Below, piece by piece: positions 22,004 through 33,044 of a DNA stretch of 64,000 nt. Every line of letters begins with the position of its first letter. The first letter of the stretch is position 1. The stretch is from the NCBI GenBank assembly GCA_947311845.1, contig CAMZMU010000081.1, positions 4,719,473 to 4,783,472 on the forward strand, given 5' to 3'. The notes under the pieces are model-generated. The model ran no database searches, was not told the DNA's origin, and saw nothing but the letters and a program-made list of their open reading frames with translations. The DNA is from Poa pratensis (lineage: Eukaryota; Streptophyta; Magnoliopsida; Poales; Poaceae). The position numbers and the translations under genes are program-made.

Positions 22004-23418
22004 GTTCACGTGTCAGAGCTATGCAGGAGCCAAACATGAGCTAGCCTTGCATTACATCACTGCATGCAGTGTTAACAATGGAGGCCAGGGGGCTCCCACA
22101 TCACATGGGAAGACTGCATCTTTGCATCGCTCTTAAGACAATGCTTTCACTGCCCATGATGTGATAAGCACCGCAATAATTTCTCTGCCATTGCAGCAAG
22201 AGATGTGCATTTGGCCTCAAATTATAGATGAGATGCAGACCTGAGCTGAGCTGCTGCTGGTGGTCCACGGCAGGATTGGTCTACACTTGCATTCTTTAAT
22301 TTCTTCTTCATAGGGAGCAGGAAATTAGCACAGTGATTGACTAATTAATCTAGTGGAAGGTAAAAGTTTAATTAAGGAGATAGTATATCTGGGCCATGTG
22401 GAACCCCAATGCGGCTGTGATGTAAGCTTACCTAATGATGGGGTATAACCAATGCAGGGTGAGTAAGTAATTGGGCAGATGACTGCTCAAATCTGAGGTT
22501 AGATATGAGGTGGATTCCCTAGGTCGACAAGGATAATGCATCTTTAGGCATGCCACTTTTCTCTATAATACTGTATTATCCACCCCAAATTTGCAGTTAG
22601 ATGAATGGTACAGATAAGTTATCTGCTTATTCTTCTTGTACAGCTAGGAATAAATCATTGAGAGGGACAATGAAACGGAAGTGCGTGCGAACGCACCAGT
22701 TTTATTACTGGTTTGTACGAACATGATCTCTGTCCTTACGAGTATATACGGAAACTTATCATGGGAGAAATATTCAGAGATGAGACTTGGAAACCAGGTG
22801 TCTTTGAAGAATTGAAAGTTACTACTACGGAGTACTAGCTTGAGATAAGCAACCGATGTAATTAAGTAAAATTGTAAGTTACTTTCACGCTTAGTTTCTA
22901 CTATCTCCGGCCAAGTTGCAAGCAACCATGAGAGGACAGAGACAAATGGGCACTGAAGCAACCTTGCATTCCTGCCGCATATGAGGGTGGGCACGCACAC
23001 TGCAATGTTGGTCTCTGATTCATTCATCATAGATTGTCTGTTGTAAATCTCTCTAGCCGGCCTATGACAGGCAGCAACATTATCTTGTATTGTGCCACTG
23101 TTTTGATACGTATAGTATGTATGTAAAGTTGTTAACCATTCTGCCAAAGCATCAGAGAGGGGCCTTGGGTGTTTCAGAAATTATTTCTTTGGTGCAAAGC
23201 AACATTTTGGTGTCCTGCATCTAGATTACAAGGTTCTCCTACTTTTCAGGAAGAAAAGGAATGTGACTCGTTTATTGTTTTGACTGGGGAAGATTCATGG
23301 TCATTTTTGCATGAACTAATTCAGTAAATCTGTAGCATCTTAACAGAATCTTGAAGTGGTGTTGTGTGAGCGAAGAGTGAGGTCATCAGATCGCATACTG
23401 TTGCAGAGTCCATGTATG
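22004..23418. other. No gene recognised
   Basis: AT-rich unique-looking sequence. ORFs such as 22644-23147 minus (167 codons) have no recognisable domain and unremarkable composition. Confidence 0.4.
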
Positions 23419-23668
23419 TACTCCCTCCGACCGCGTATAAGTGGACGTCTGGGTCAAGAATTTTTCCGAAAATAAGTGTACGCCTACGCTGCGCTGGTGT
23501 ATTTTGCGTTCACCCCCCTGGTCTACGCCTCGAGCCTCACTCCATCAAACTCCCCAATCCTCTTCCTCTCCCCCAACATTCCTCTCCTCCGATCCAATCC
23601 CAAATTCCCGTCGCTCCAACCTCCAATCCACGGCCTGCCGTCTCGTACCAGATTAATGGCAGCCCGTC

Positions 23669-23675
23669 CATATAA
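23669..23675 (+). promoter_or_regulatory. TATA-like box of element-borne ORF
   Basis: ATATAAG lies about 40 bp before the ATG at 23711. A mirror-image TTTAAG box lies near the right end of the element, so promoter-like words face each other. Confidence 0.35.
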
Positions 23676-23710
23676 GCTACCGGAGAGGTGGCGTCCATCT
23701 CACTGGAGCC

Positions 23711-24007
23711 ATGGCAGGAGGAGTAGCTGGTGGAGGAACGAAATCCGGCGAGGGCCAGCGAGTCAAGGCCGTCGCGACGGCCGGCGGCGCAACGCGCGAC
23801 CGCGGAGGATCTGGTTCTGGAGGTCCCGTCCGTGCGCGTCCAGTTAGGTTCCGGCCGTGGTCGCCCTCGTACGTCAATCGGCGGCGCCGGAGCGGTTGCG
23901 GAGCCAAGCTTGTCAAGCTTGTCGACCTGGATGAGGATGCAGTAGGTGATGGTAGGATGTACAGGTCGATGGCCATGGATAGTGTGTCTGTGTGGTGTAT
24001 TGTTTGA
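23711..24007 (+). CDS. Small unknown ORF inside mariner-type element
   Basis: 98 codons from an ATG in good plant context (GCCATGG). The N-terminal half is Gly/Arg-rich (MAGGVAGGGTKSGEGQRVKA), followed by FRPWSPSYVNRRRRSGCG and an acidic-hydrophobic stretch (LVKLVDLDEDAVGDG). It lies wholly inside the TIRs at 23421-24357. I do not recognise the product. Length, composition and the absence of introns would also fit a chance ORF in GC-rich DNA, so coding status is open. Confidence 0.3.
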   Translation: MAGGVAGGGTKSGEGQRVKAVATAGGATRDRGGSGSGGPVRARPVRFRPWSPSYVNRRRRSGCGAKLVKLVDLDEDAVGDGRMYRSMAMDSVSVWCIV

Positions 24008-24359
24008 TTAATGTGAGCTGGCTTTGTAGCCAGCGTTGGACGCTTGGGCTGAAATTTTTAAACATGGCGCCTCCTTCTAATTTCTGTAATCTGGCGCCCA
24101 GTGTGTTTTACTTGTATAAATGGCGGGAACAGTGAAAGTTGGAGCTAAATTAGCTGGCGGGAAGTGATTTCTGGTGTTTGGATTGTGTTTTCGTTGTGAT
24201 TTAAATAATAAACAAGGCATGCGCATTAACTCTATACAGGAATCGAAGCAGCAACACTGCTGCCGGTAGCTTAAATGAGGGGTGGAAGGGTTTTCTGTAA
24301 AAAGACTTAATTTGTCTCAGAATAGGCAAACGTACACTCTTATGCGGACGGAGGGAGAA

Positions 24360-25926
24360 TACTGCAGAGTGCAGACATTTTCTTGAAAGGCATGTACTGC
24401 AGACATTGGAGTAACCACACCTCAGCTGTCAGTGGACTATCTGTCGGCAACCTTGTCACCTCACTGTGTTTGATGTCTTGCTGGCTGTAGATTCCACCTC
24501 CTCTCTAACGAGAATATGACAGTTGTTTCATCTGTTTTGGCGCCACACAACTGCTCTCCTCTTGGCGATGCATGTGTTCGGCTTCTAACTTGCAACCTTG
24601 TTGCTTGTGCTTAATCTGTAGCCTAATTGCCTGTCTGACATATCACATTCTCACTACGTACTGACAGTAAGCAATGTTCACTGTTAAGGCACTCTGTCTT
24701 GCATACCGTTTTGAGTTTCAAGTACCACCGTCAAGCGTTCATTCAAAATCTTAGAACCGGTAGATATGCGTGCAAATGCATAGGAGGCCCTGGCAGTAAA
24801 TTTTAGTGGACCGCGGCAGTTGGACCAGCGAGCCGTTGAGGCAAGAAAGCTGATGGGGTCAAGCATTCATCCGAGTTTTAATTCCGTCCCTTTTTTTATA
24901 TGTTTTAATTCCATCCCTTGATCTTGAATGAAATGCAGTGGGGCACCTAGCTGCATATGTTTGTTTTGGGGCCCGGCTGATACTGAGAGTGACTTTTTTT
25001 TTTGAATTTTACCATATATATTAAACCAGCAAAGAGTGACTTGAGATAGGGGGATTCAGTTATGAAGCTGAAACAATCTGATAAGATTGGTGAGAGAGAT
25101 ACCTGCCCCCTCTCCGTTAGCATGTGGATGGAGTGCAAGTGCAATGATCGTATATATGCTCGTGCCTTGCAACGCTTTCCGCTATGTTTCTGAGCCATGG
25201 ATATCTTTTTTTTCTGATTTGGTGATGGAACGGGCATGTGCCGGCTGAAAGTTTACACGACGCGACGCTATGTTCCCAAAAGGTGTCCCATTGAGCTGAC
25301 GGTTACACGTTGCTTGTCACGCTAGGGATCGAAACCAACACCGATGGTCTCATGTGCAGACTATTCCATTGTGTTCTTGGTGGTTGGTCCATCTCTTTTG
25401 CATCCACTACCGAAAAAACCATTGCCTGGATCTCTCACATCTATTCTTTGGAGGAGACATGCTGTGTTCTTCTCCCCCGATTGAGTGGGACAACGAGCAT
25501 GGAAAGAGAAGGCATGCCATACTATCAGAATTATGAGACCAAGAAACAGAAGAGTTTTGCTATAGCATCATAAAGGCTTCTCCTTTGCTGCCTCTTCTTT
25601 TCCTTTTCCATCTCGGATGATTTCATTCCATGTGGTATTATAGCTCAAACTGGATTAACAGGAGCATTTGTGGTCGGCTAGAGGCAAACTTTGGAGGGGG
25701 ACATGTAGCACAAGCATTAGCATTGGCCCATGTAGCAAAGCATACCGATAAACAGAAACAAAAAAAGAGAAGCCTGAGTCTACTCACACAAAAAAGGTAG
25801 AAGCCTGAAAAGTTCAGTACCATAAGATAGCTGGGAGTACCACAAACCGCACGAGCATTCAGCGGACAGATAGACACCGGTCTGACCAAAACTCAACACA
25901 TCACCCCACGAAGCCGATTGGCGCTG
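24360..25926. other. Spacer and H2A.Z 3' flank
   Basis: No gene is recognised at 24360-25600; an 87-codon ORF at 25310-25573 has no motif. The last 250-300 bp next to 25927 should include the 3' untranslated region of the minus-strand H2A.Z gene. Confidence 0.4.
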
Positions 25927-27688
25927 TCATTCCTTGATGGACTTGTTGATGAGTGACTTGTGGATGTGGGGGATGACACCGCCGCCGGCGATGGTACCCT
26001 TGATGAGGGTGTCGAGCTCCTCGTCCCCGCGGATCGCCAGCTGAAGGTGGCGTGGCGTGATGCGCTTCACCTTGAGATCTTTGCTCGCGTTCCCCGCCAG
26101 CTCCAGAACCTCAGCAGTCAGGTACTCCAGGATCGCTGCCGCGTACACGGCTGCGGTTGCTCCTACCCGGCCGCTTGATTGGGCCCTCTGCTTCAGCTGG
26201 CGATGGATACGACCCACCGGAAACTGCAAATTCACATGAATAAATCAGCTTTGAGATGTAAGTTCCATATGAATTTTCAGTCATTGAGTGTTCTTTGGTA
26301 TCAAGACAACTTGGACAAACCATGCACAAGGGCAGACTTGCAAAACCAGATGTTCGATGAGCTTGCCAAAAATATTCACAACGACCAAGCAAAACTGCGT
26401 AAAGTAACAACCTTGCATGACTTAATTTGGCTACTGAAAGTTTTGTGAGATGTGTGTTAGAACACTGTCTATACAGAAGGGTACACTTCAGCAATACATG
26501 CGTGCCATTTACATGTCGTTCTCTCTCACTGGGCCTCCTAATAGCAAAAAACGCTTGGTTTGCATAAGACACTGCATCCAAAAAGCCACTGATGATTGAT
26601 GATGCATGCGCCCACAGAGCCATGGTCCTAGGTCTAATATAGGCCCAAGGGGAGCCGGTACTTCTAACAACTGTTTGCATGTACTCCCTCCGTTTCATTT
26701 TAATTGACTCACATATATCTAGATATGGATGTACCTAACACTAAAACATGTGTAGATGTATCCATATGTAGATATATGTGAGTCAATTAAAATGGAACGG
26801 AGGGAGTATGCATTAGCAGTTTAGCACAAACTCTTAGCATGCACTGTCGTGATTTCCACTAAAAACAAAAACCCTACAAGGATTGTGAACAGAGGTCAAG
26901 TAAACTCCACGCTGAACTAGTTATAGCCGTCCAAAAATCTTTATTCAATTGCATAATTATGCATCCCATTGTTGTGGACAAATTTGTTCATGTCTTTTCT
27001 CTACATATATGTGTGCATGTCATCTGAAATTCTTGGACGATGTTTTCAATTTAACATGAAATTGTACATTATCAGACTTATAATATGTTTGGCTCAATAT
27101 ATAACTAGACTTCCTTGAAAAACATACACTAGCATGTTTTCTATTTTACAGTTTTGCCGCATCAACAATATTCAAACTCAAAGTAGTAAAGCATGTAATT
27201 TATGTAAAGAACGTGTACTTGTAAATGACAAGAGAATGATTTATTTTTCATGTCTCATTTATGGTAGTCAGATGTGCTTTCCACGGCCAGGGTTACTAGT
27301 TCGACTCTAAGTGGTCAACTAGAGTCCAGATTCAAACGCACTTGAAGTATGCGAACAAACCACTAATCTACATTGCATGTTCTTCGATACGTCTATCAGG
27401 TAAAAAAAACATCACGCACGCGCTTGTTCCTATTTCGCTACGTCCAACAATCCATGCCACAGCCAAGATCGATGTCATCTAGGCTGATCGGATAGACAAA
27501 CCGCATGGGCGGCATCGATTCCAGATCCCTTCATAGTACTACATACTATGAGGGGACATCTAAAAACAAAGGGAGGATGGGGTGACCTGTAGGCCGGCGC
27601 GCGAGGATCGGGAGATGGGGAGCTTCTTATCCTTGCCGGCGGCGGCCGTCTTCGCCGCGATCAGGCCCTTTCCTCCCTTCCCGGCCAT
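25927..27688 (-). CDS. Histone variant H2A.Z
   Basis: Two coding exons, 27688-27587 and 26223-25927, are joined by a phase-0 intron of 1363 bp with a GT donor at 27586 and a TTTGCAG acceptor. The product is 132 residues. Exon 1 gives a basic Gly/Lys tail ([14 protein letters not shown]) and ends RSSRAGLQ. Exon 2 starts [20 protein letters not shown] and carries the histone fold, with the H2A.Z-type words [20 protein letters not shown] and [16 protein letters not shown]. It lacks the SQEY motif of H2A.X and the long tail of H2A.W. H2A.Z is deposited in nucleosomes flanking plant transcription starts by the SWR1 complex. All core residues look normal, so I judge it functional. The intron holds a Stowaway MITE, and the leader region holds a SINE. 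The GME gene lies directly upstream on the same strand. Confidence 0.93.
26682..26808. mobile_element. Stowaway MITE in H2A.Z intron
   Basis: CTCCCTCCGTTTCATTTTAA and its complement bound the element, with TA on both sides. The arms (ATTGACTCACATATAT and its complement) are nearly perfectly paired. It lies inside the coding-region intron of the H2A.Z gene, well away from the splice sites. Confidence 0.93.
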
Positions 27689-27699
27689 CTTTCTTGTTC

Positions 27700-27799
27700 C
27701 TGCAACGCTGAATCAATCTACGAGAACAGACCAAGAGATCCCGGATGTTTTTGATAGGCAAATCGTGGGGATGTTGGAGATTTTCGGTTTGGGACTTAC
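27700..27799 (-). other. Possible leader intron of H2A.Z
   Basis: The minus strand has a strong donor, GTAAGT at 27799, and an acceptor GCGTTGCAG ending at 27700, 12 bases before the ATG at 27688. Splicing would join the distal leader to GAACAAGAAAG-ATG. This is a motif-based prediction only. Confidence 0.45.
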
Positions 27800-27830
27800 G
27801 ATCCGGGGGCAAGGCGGCGGATTCGAAGCT

Positions 27831-28164
27831 ACGGATCGGAAAGTTTTTTTTTTTTTTTCGAAACACAGTACAACGCAAGCGCTCATATACACGCGCACAC
27901 ACTCACCCCTATGAACGCACGCACGCACACCCTACCCCTATGAGCACCTCCGAGAGACTGAGTCGGCGGGTCGAGTCTTGAGATTGACGAAGTCACCACG
28001 GGCGCCTCGCTGTCGACGGGAACGTCGCCTCCCACTGAAGAATATTCCGCCTTAAATGAGAAACACCAGCGTCAAACCTGGGGTTTGAACTCTGGTGGGC
28101 TAGGGGTACAACCACCCAACTAACCATCTTGCCACAGGCAAGTTCTCACGGATCGGAAAGTTTT
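27831..28164 (-). mobile_element. tRNA-derived SINE with 17-bp duplication
   Basis: A body of about 300 bp (27848-28147) is flanked by perfect 17-bp repeats ACGGATCGGAAAGTTTT at 27831-27847 and 28148-28164. Read on the minus strand, it starts GAGAACTTGCCTGTGGCAAG. It has a polymerase III A box TGGTTAGTTGGG (plus 28115-28126) and B box GAGTTCAAACCCC (28080-28092), and ends in a poly(A) tract (plus-strand T run). This is a SINE, and the head resembles the cereal Au family (from memory, not searched). It sits between the H2A.Z TATA box and the start codon, in the same orientation as the gene. Confidence 0.88.
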
Positions 28165-28208
28165 CTTCTCCTAATTTTCTCGAGGGTTTTGAAGAGCGGG
28201 GTGGGGTG

Positions 28209-28216
28209 ATTATATG
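28209..28216 (-). promoter_or_regulatory. Probable TATA box of H2A.Z gene
   Basis: On the minus strand CCCATATAATCACC lies upstream of the SINE in otherwise C-rich sequence. Transcription would then start near 28180, making the SINE part of the 5' leader. An alternative start downstream of the SINE cannot be excluded. Confidence 0.45.
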
Positions 28217-28706
28217 GGGGTTTGCAACAGGCTATCTGGGCTTCTCTGCGGCCCAGGAGCAGACCCAATAAAGCCCAGTCCAGTGTTACTGCCCCAAACG
28301 CGATGGCAACTTCCTTAAAAAAAACAAAAACTAGCGCAATGAACTATTAAAAAAACTACAAAAACAATTACAGATCTACTCACCAGCACATGGATCAACA
28401 GCTTCAAGAAAATAACCAGATATTATTTCATTGTTCTCATGAAGATGAACCGACATCATTTTAAATGTAATAATTTAATATTGTTGTCTATAGCATTGAC
28501 ATCTTCTTGTACCAAGCAGTTCTCTCGTTTACAAAAACACCAAGCAGTGAAATGCCGGCTATCAAAAGGTATAGATCTCATGTAGCAGGTGAAGTCCAAA
28601 CTGAATCAAGATATGGAGATGGTCCGGCAACTAACAAACAGCAGATGATGCCACGTCTGGAATCAGCGGGTGCGGTGGCATAATCTTCTTTCATGGGGTG
28701 AGCGTT

Positions 28707-31700
28707 TTACTCCTTGCCATCCGCTGCACGGAGGGAGCCGAGCTGGACCGGCGCCTGTGTGCCAACAATCTTGGATGTCCCATAGGCCGACATGTCTGTG
28801 CCTCCAGTCTTCTCCGCCTCCAGCTGCTCCTTGATCCAGAAGTATGTGATCCTCAGCCCATCCTGCAGGCAGAGTTTGGATCCAGTTCGATGAGTTATGA
28901 GCATTTAATTTTGGGTGGCTAAACAGAACAGAAAATTGTTCAAAGCTTTGGGAAGGGTACCTTCAGCTTCATGGTTGGAGCCCAGCCAAGCTTCTCCTTG
29001 ATGAGCGTGTTGTCGGAGTTGCGGCCACGGACACCCTCTGGGCCTGGGATGTGGTGGATGGGCAGCTGCTTGTTCTCGAAGCCGAGGACTATCTCAGCCA
29101 TCTCGTTCATGCTCACCATTTCGTCGCTTCCGATGTTCACAGGCTCACGGAAATCAGACTTCGTTAGCCTGGAAGAATTTGGAAAAAAAATATTGTTGTT
29201 ACTTTACTGACCATCAAAAATAAAATGCCCTTAAGCAAAGCAGAGAACCTCATAATCAAAATGCCCTTTAGCAAAGGAGAGAACCTCATAATCGTTATTA
29301 TATGATTGCACACAGAATGTTAGGACACTGGAAAGTAATAGCGGGATGGGAACAAAGATTCAATGGCTTAACATGATAACTCACAAGGAACACACATTGA
29401 TAAGAATAGACTATGCATCTACATAGAATTTTGCAGTGAAACTATGGGAGTTTCCTGAAAAGCAATGACATTACTAATCCTACCAATATGTACAACTTTT
29501 GGCACGATGTACAAGCTAAATACAAAATTGCTTGTTTGGCCAGCACAATCAATTAACTACAAAAGTAAAGAGGTACTTCTCACACTGTAAATTCTGTTCA
29601 CCAAAGATCAATATTCGGTTTGATTGTCTGAAACTTCAGAATATCAGGAGAGCCAGAAAAATCAATGCTTCTGAGGGAACTAAAGCTGTAAGCCTTCAGT
29701 CAGGCAGTGCGCAGTCACTATCTTACCAAATTATCTTATTATTCACACTAGCACGGCAGAGTGATGCAAAAAAAAAAATATTGTAATTTTTAAGGCATGT
29801 TTTCATAACAAAAAAAGGATATGTAGTCACTTGGTTTCATAACAAAAGAAAAAGGTACTTGACTTTACAAAAATTAAGTTTTAAGCATTCTTTTAACCTG
29901 AGGACACCCTCCACACATTCATCAATAAATGTGAAGGATCTAGTCTGCAGACCATCTCCCCACATCTCAAAGCGGTCAGTGGAGGTTTGAGCCTTTCTGC
30001 AGAAAGCAGCAGGTGCCTTCTCCCTTCCACCTATATAGCCAAGTGAATGTCAGACCTCAACAGTTTACAACCTAGATATTAAAAAATCACCAGATAACAA
30101 CTTACCCTTCCATGTTCCATATGGACCATAAATATTGTGAAAGCGACCAACCCGGCACTCGATGCCAAAGTCCTTTGTGTAGTGCTTGCAAAGTTCCTCT
30201 GTAGCAAGTTTCTCCAAGCCATAAGCGTCTTGAGGCTGAAGATTAAGCATCGCTGAAGTTAGTGCCATTTATCATAATAATATAAAAGGTGTCAGTGCAT
30301 ACAGAAACATATATCAGTGTTTAGTTATGAACCTCTGCAGGCCAAGCATCTGCCTCCTTCAAGCTAACAACAGTTTCCAGCTGCTTAAATTCAGGGTAGA
30401 TACAAGCACTTGAGGCATAAAAGAACCTGCAGCGAAAGAAAATTGAGGTTCAATCACATTTACTGAAACATATTCTTATCTAAGTCTGCTGCTAAGATTA
30501 TTGTTTGTCGTTTGTACATATGCTTCTCATATTCCATCAGCGGGGCTACACAGGAATTAGGTCAAATATATTGTAGCTGAACACATGATCTTATTCCTCG
30601 TAATGAGTTGAACACAATGTTCTGAAGGCTCGGATTATTTTGGGGCTTCTAAGCAGTATACACAGGCGCACACATTTTACCTACCTGTTTCAGCTTGCCA
30701 ATTTTCTGAATCCTGCAAGATTAACACTAAAATAGGGGCGGATTTTAATATTTTCTAGATCTTACGAACACACATGAACACAATCCTCTAGTGTCATCAA
30801 CTCAGTGGCCAGTAGAAAAGGCACCTCAATGCATACTAGTAAATATGGACCAATCGAGCCCTTTACTTCAATAATATAACATAACATTGCTATGCGTTCA
30901 GCTTATAGCAATTATATACTTTCCCCAACTCTCAGAATTTACAGTTAGTATTATATCACCTCACCACGTAGCAGAAAGCCCCCAATAGGCACAACGAATC
31001 TAAACCCTTTGAATTTCTATGCGGCGCATATGGACAATAGTGTGCACAGTGCACAAATATCATTAACAAAAATGTGTCAAGTTTGCAAAAATGACAGTTC
31101 ATTTGTAGCTGAACTATAGGAGATTAAAAGCAGGGGCTTGGAGCCAAGTCATTTACTAGGAGAAACACACCTCCAGTGCAACCTACAGATACAACCCACA
31201 CATGGGCCAAACAGAACATTTTATGTCCATGTAACAAAAAGTCGCCTTACGTTGCACATCGCTTCATAAAAATTATAAACTTTTCCACGCTCTCAGTTAG
31301 TGTCCTCAACTTGTCGCCTAGCAGAAAATGCCAAAAGAAGGCTTTCCCTATATTGACCAATCCGAACCATTCACGTTGGCAGACATGAATCTTCTATGTG
31401 TCGCAAATAGCAAGTACTATTTTTCCATAAATACAATGATAAGCGTGAAACATTCATTGATCCAAACCTAAAAATACCATAACCGCTTCATCGATATTTT
31501 TTTAGATAATTTAGAGGTGGACATACTTCTGCCCAATGCATACCATATGAGATTTTTATCGGGAGCGCAAATTAGCAACCCTAAACAGGGCTTAGCATCC
31601 TACAGTTTCCCAAGTAGAAAACCATGAGGCGCACAAAGTTAGTATAAGATGGAATGTTACCTTTTGACTCCATTGATTCTACCAGCCTCAAGCATGTTAA

Positions 31701-32055
31701 AGCTGATCATAGTGTTGTTGTACATGATCACAGAATGGTTGGACTGGATGAAGCCCATCCCTCCCATATCAGCTGCTAGGTTGAAAACATGGTCAACCCC
31801 ACTGGTGACCTTAAGGCAGTTGTCCATCACCCTCAGATCAGCAAGGTGAAACTCATGGCAGAACATGTCCTCTTCCATGTGCTCATTCTTCTTCCAGTCA
31901 GAGGCGATGATGTAGTGCCCCTCGCCCTTCAGGCGCCTCGCAATGTGGGAGGCGATGAACCCGCCAGCTCCAGTAATGGAGATCCGCAGCTTCTCAGATG
32001 GCCAGTACTCCTCCTTCTCCAGTTCAGCGTATGTGTACTCCTTGTTGAGCGCCAT
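28707..32055 (-). CDS. GME: GDP-mannose 3,5-epimerase
   Basis: Six coding exons on the minus strand: 32055-31661, 30426-30333, 30235-30106, 30030-29898, 29168-28961 and 28862-28707, all with GT-AG introns. They total 1116 bp and encode 371 residues, the usual plant length. The enzyme is a cytosolic NAD-dependent short-chain dehydrogenase/reductase that converts GDP-D-mannose to GDP-L-galactose (and GDP-L-gulose), feeding ascorbate synthesis and cell-wall L-galactose. The NAD-binding TGAGGFIASH is at residues 28-37, the catalytic Cys140 in ASSACIYPE, the YxxxK pair Y168/K172 in DAYGLEK, and Lys211 in KGGREK. The C-terminus QAPVQLGSLRAADGKE is conserved. No lesion is seen. The ATG at 32055 is the first after a leader intron acceptor (CTGCAG-A-ATG). 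Confidence 0.97.
29222..29293 (+). repeat. 36-bp tandem duplication in GME intron 5
   Basis: Two adjacent 36-bp units begin AAAATGCCCTT and end GAACCTCATAATC, with two mismatches between them (AAGCAAAGCAGAG against TAGCAAAGGAGAG). They lie in the 729-bp intron between coding exons 4 and 5, outside splice signals. Confidence 0.8.
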
Positions 32056-33010
32056 TCTGCAGTCACACAAGTTCAAGTTTTTAGATGACAAGTAAAATAT
32101 CATACGAGCGCAACATCTTATGCCAAACAACATCTTTTGGCAAAGAACTGACTTTGAAAAATTACAAAGCACAGAGCTTGTTTCCAAACAGGGTAATGTA
32201 ACTACTGAAATCATAAGGCCTAATCATGTCTATTCAAGATATGGCAAAGCAGCTAACCGGCCACATCACCACACTTCTAAATCATTGCATACAGTGATAC
32301 ACCACGTGACGAAGCCAAGTCCAATCATCCTAAATCCAGTGAGAATTACACACCAAGGTAGGTCACACATAGTTCATCAATGGCTAGACTGCTTACCAAA
32401 CGCGATGATAGATCAATGACTACATGTTGCCTAACAAAAGCAAATAGACCCCACCACATGTGCTGTTTCATTTCTTCTAAGAAGGGACAAAGCATGGACC
32501 CCTGCTCCCATGCTATTTTAATAATCACCTAACAAAGCAAAGCCCCCCTTCCCAGAAGCGAACATGCTCCGGTGCTTCAGCCACCTTGGCACACAGAGAT
32601 AGTAATTAATCAACTAATCTCGACATATCGAGCGAAACACTCGTCTCCAGCTCTAGAAGCCCGCTCAATCTAATCCCCCGACACGGAACAGTCATCCCGC
32701 AAAGCCGAATTGCGCAAACAGACAACATTACTTTCGTTCTAGAGATGAAAAGGGTAAAGAAAAAGAAAAAATCTAAAGCTTCTGAACCAAATAGGCGGAA
32801 TCTAGGACTCGAAAACCATAGAGATCCAACACCGAGAAACACAGAATCAAGAAACCAGTAGCAATCCGACAGTCCGTCCTACTTCTTGGAGCATGAACAC
32901 GGGCAATGAATTACTTGTTTGAGGAATCGCATCGTTACCTTTGAAGTCGCCGAAAGGAGTCGCGGCCGCGAGATTTGGGAGCGGGCAAAGCAGATTCTTG
33001 GGCAGCCTAC
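32056..33010 (-). other. GME: GME 5' leader exon and 882-bp leader intron
   Basis: The minus strand has a donor CTTCAAAG|GTAACG at 32939/32938 and an acceptor TGACTGCAG at 32057, just before A-ATG. This predicts a leader exon from about 33010 to 32939 and an intron of 882 bp (32057-32938) in the 5' untranslated region. A leader intron immediately before the ATG can raise plant expression, which is general knowledge and not shown here. The intron contains no coding sequence. Confidence 0.65.
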
Positions 33011-33032
33011 CAGATCTCCTATCCCTCATCTT

Positions 33033-33043
33033 CCTTAAATAGG
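33033..33043 (-). promoter_or_regulatory. GME: TATA box of GME
   Basis: CCTATTTAAGG on the minus strand lies about 95-100 bases upstream of the predicted leader donor. It is followed by GAAGATGAGGGATAGG, giving a start near 33010. Confidence 0.55.
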
Positions 33044-33044
33044 T

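Larger units (their letters stand above)
23421..24357 (+). mobile_element. Long mariner/Stowaway-type TIR element with ORF
   Basis: The left end CTCCCTCCGACCGCGTATAA and the complement of the right end, CTCCCTCCGTCCGCATAAGA, form an inverted repeat of about 28 bp. TA precedes the left end; the base pair after the right end is AA, so one duplication copy may have mutated. At 937 bp it is far longer than ordinary Stowaway MITEs. It has no transposase but carries a TATA box and a 98-codon ORF. The words ATATAAGCTACCGG (23670) and, inverted, TTTAAGCTACCGG (24263-24275) form a second inner inverted pair. Confidence 0.7.

Noticed and set aside
31940..31980. GFIA instead of GFIG in the epimerase nucleotide-binding loop
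   Set aside because: Plant GDP-mannose epimerases normally have this form, so it is not an anomaly.
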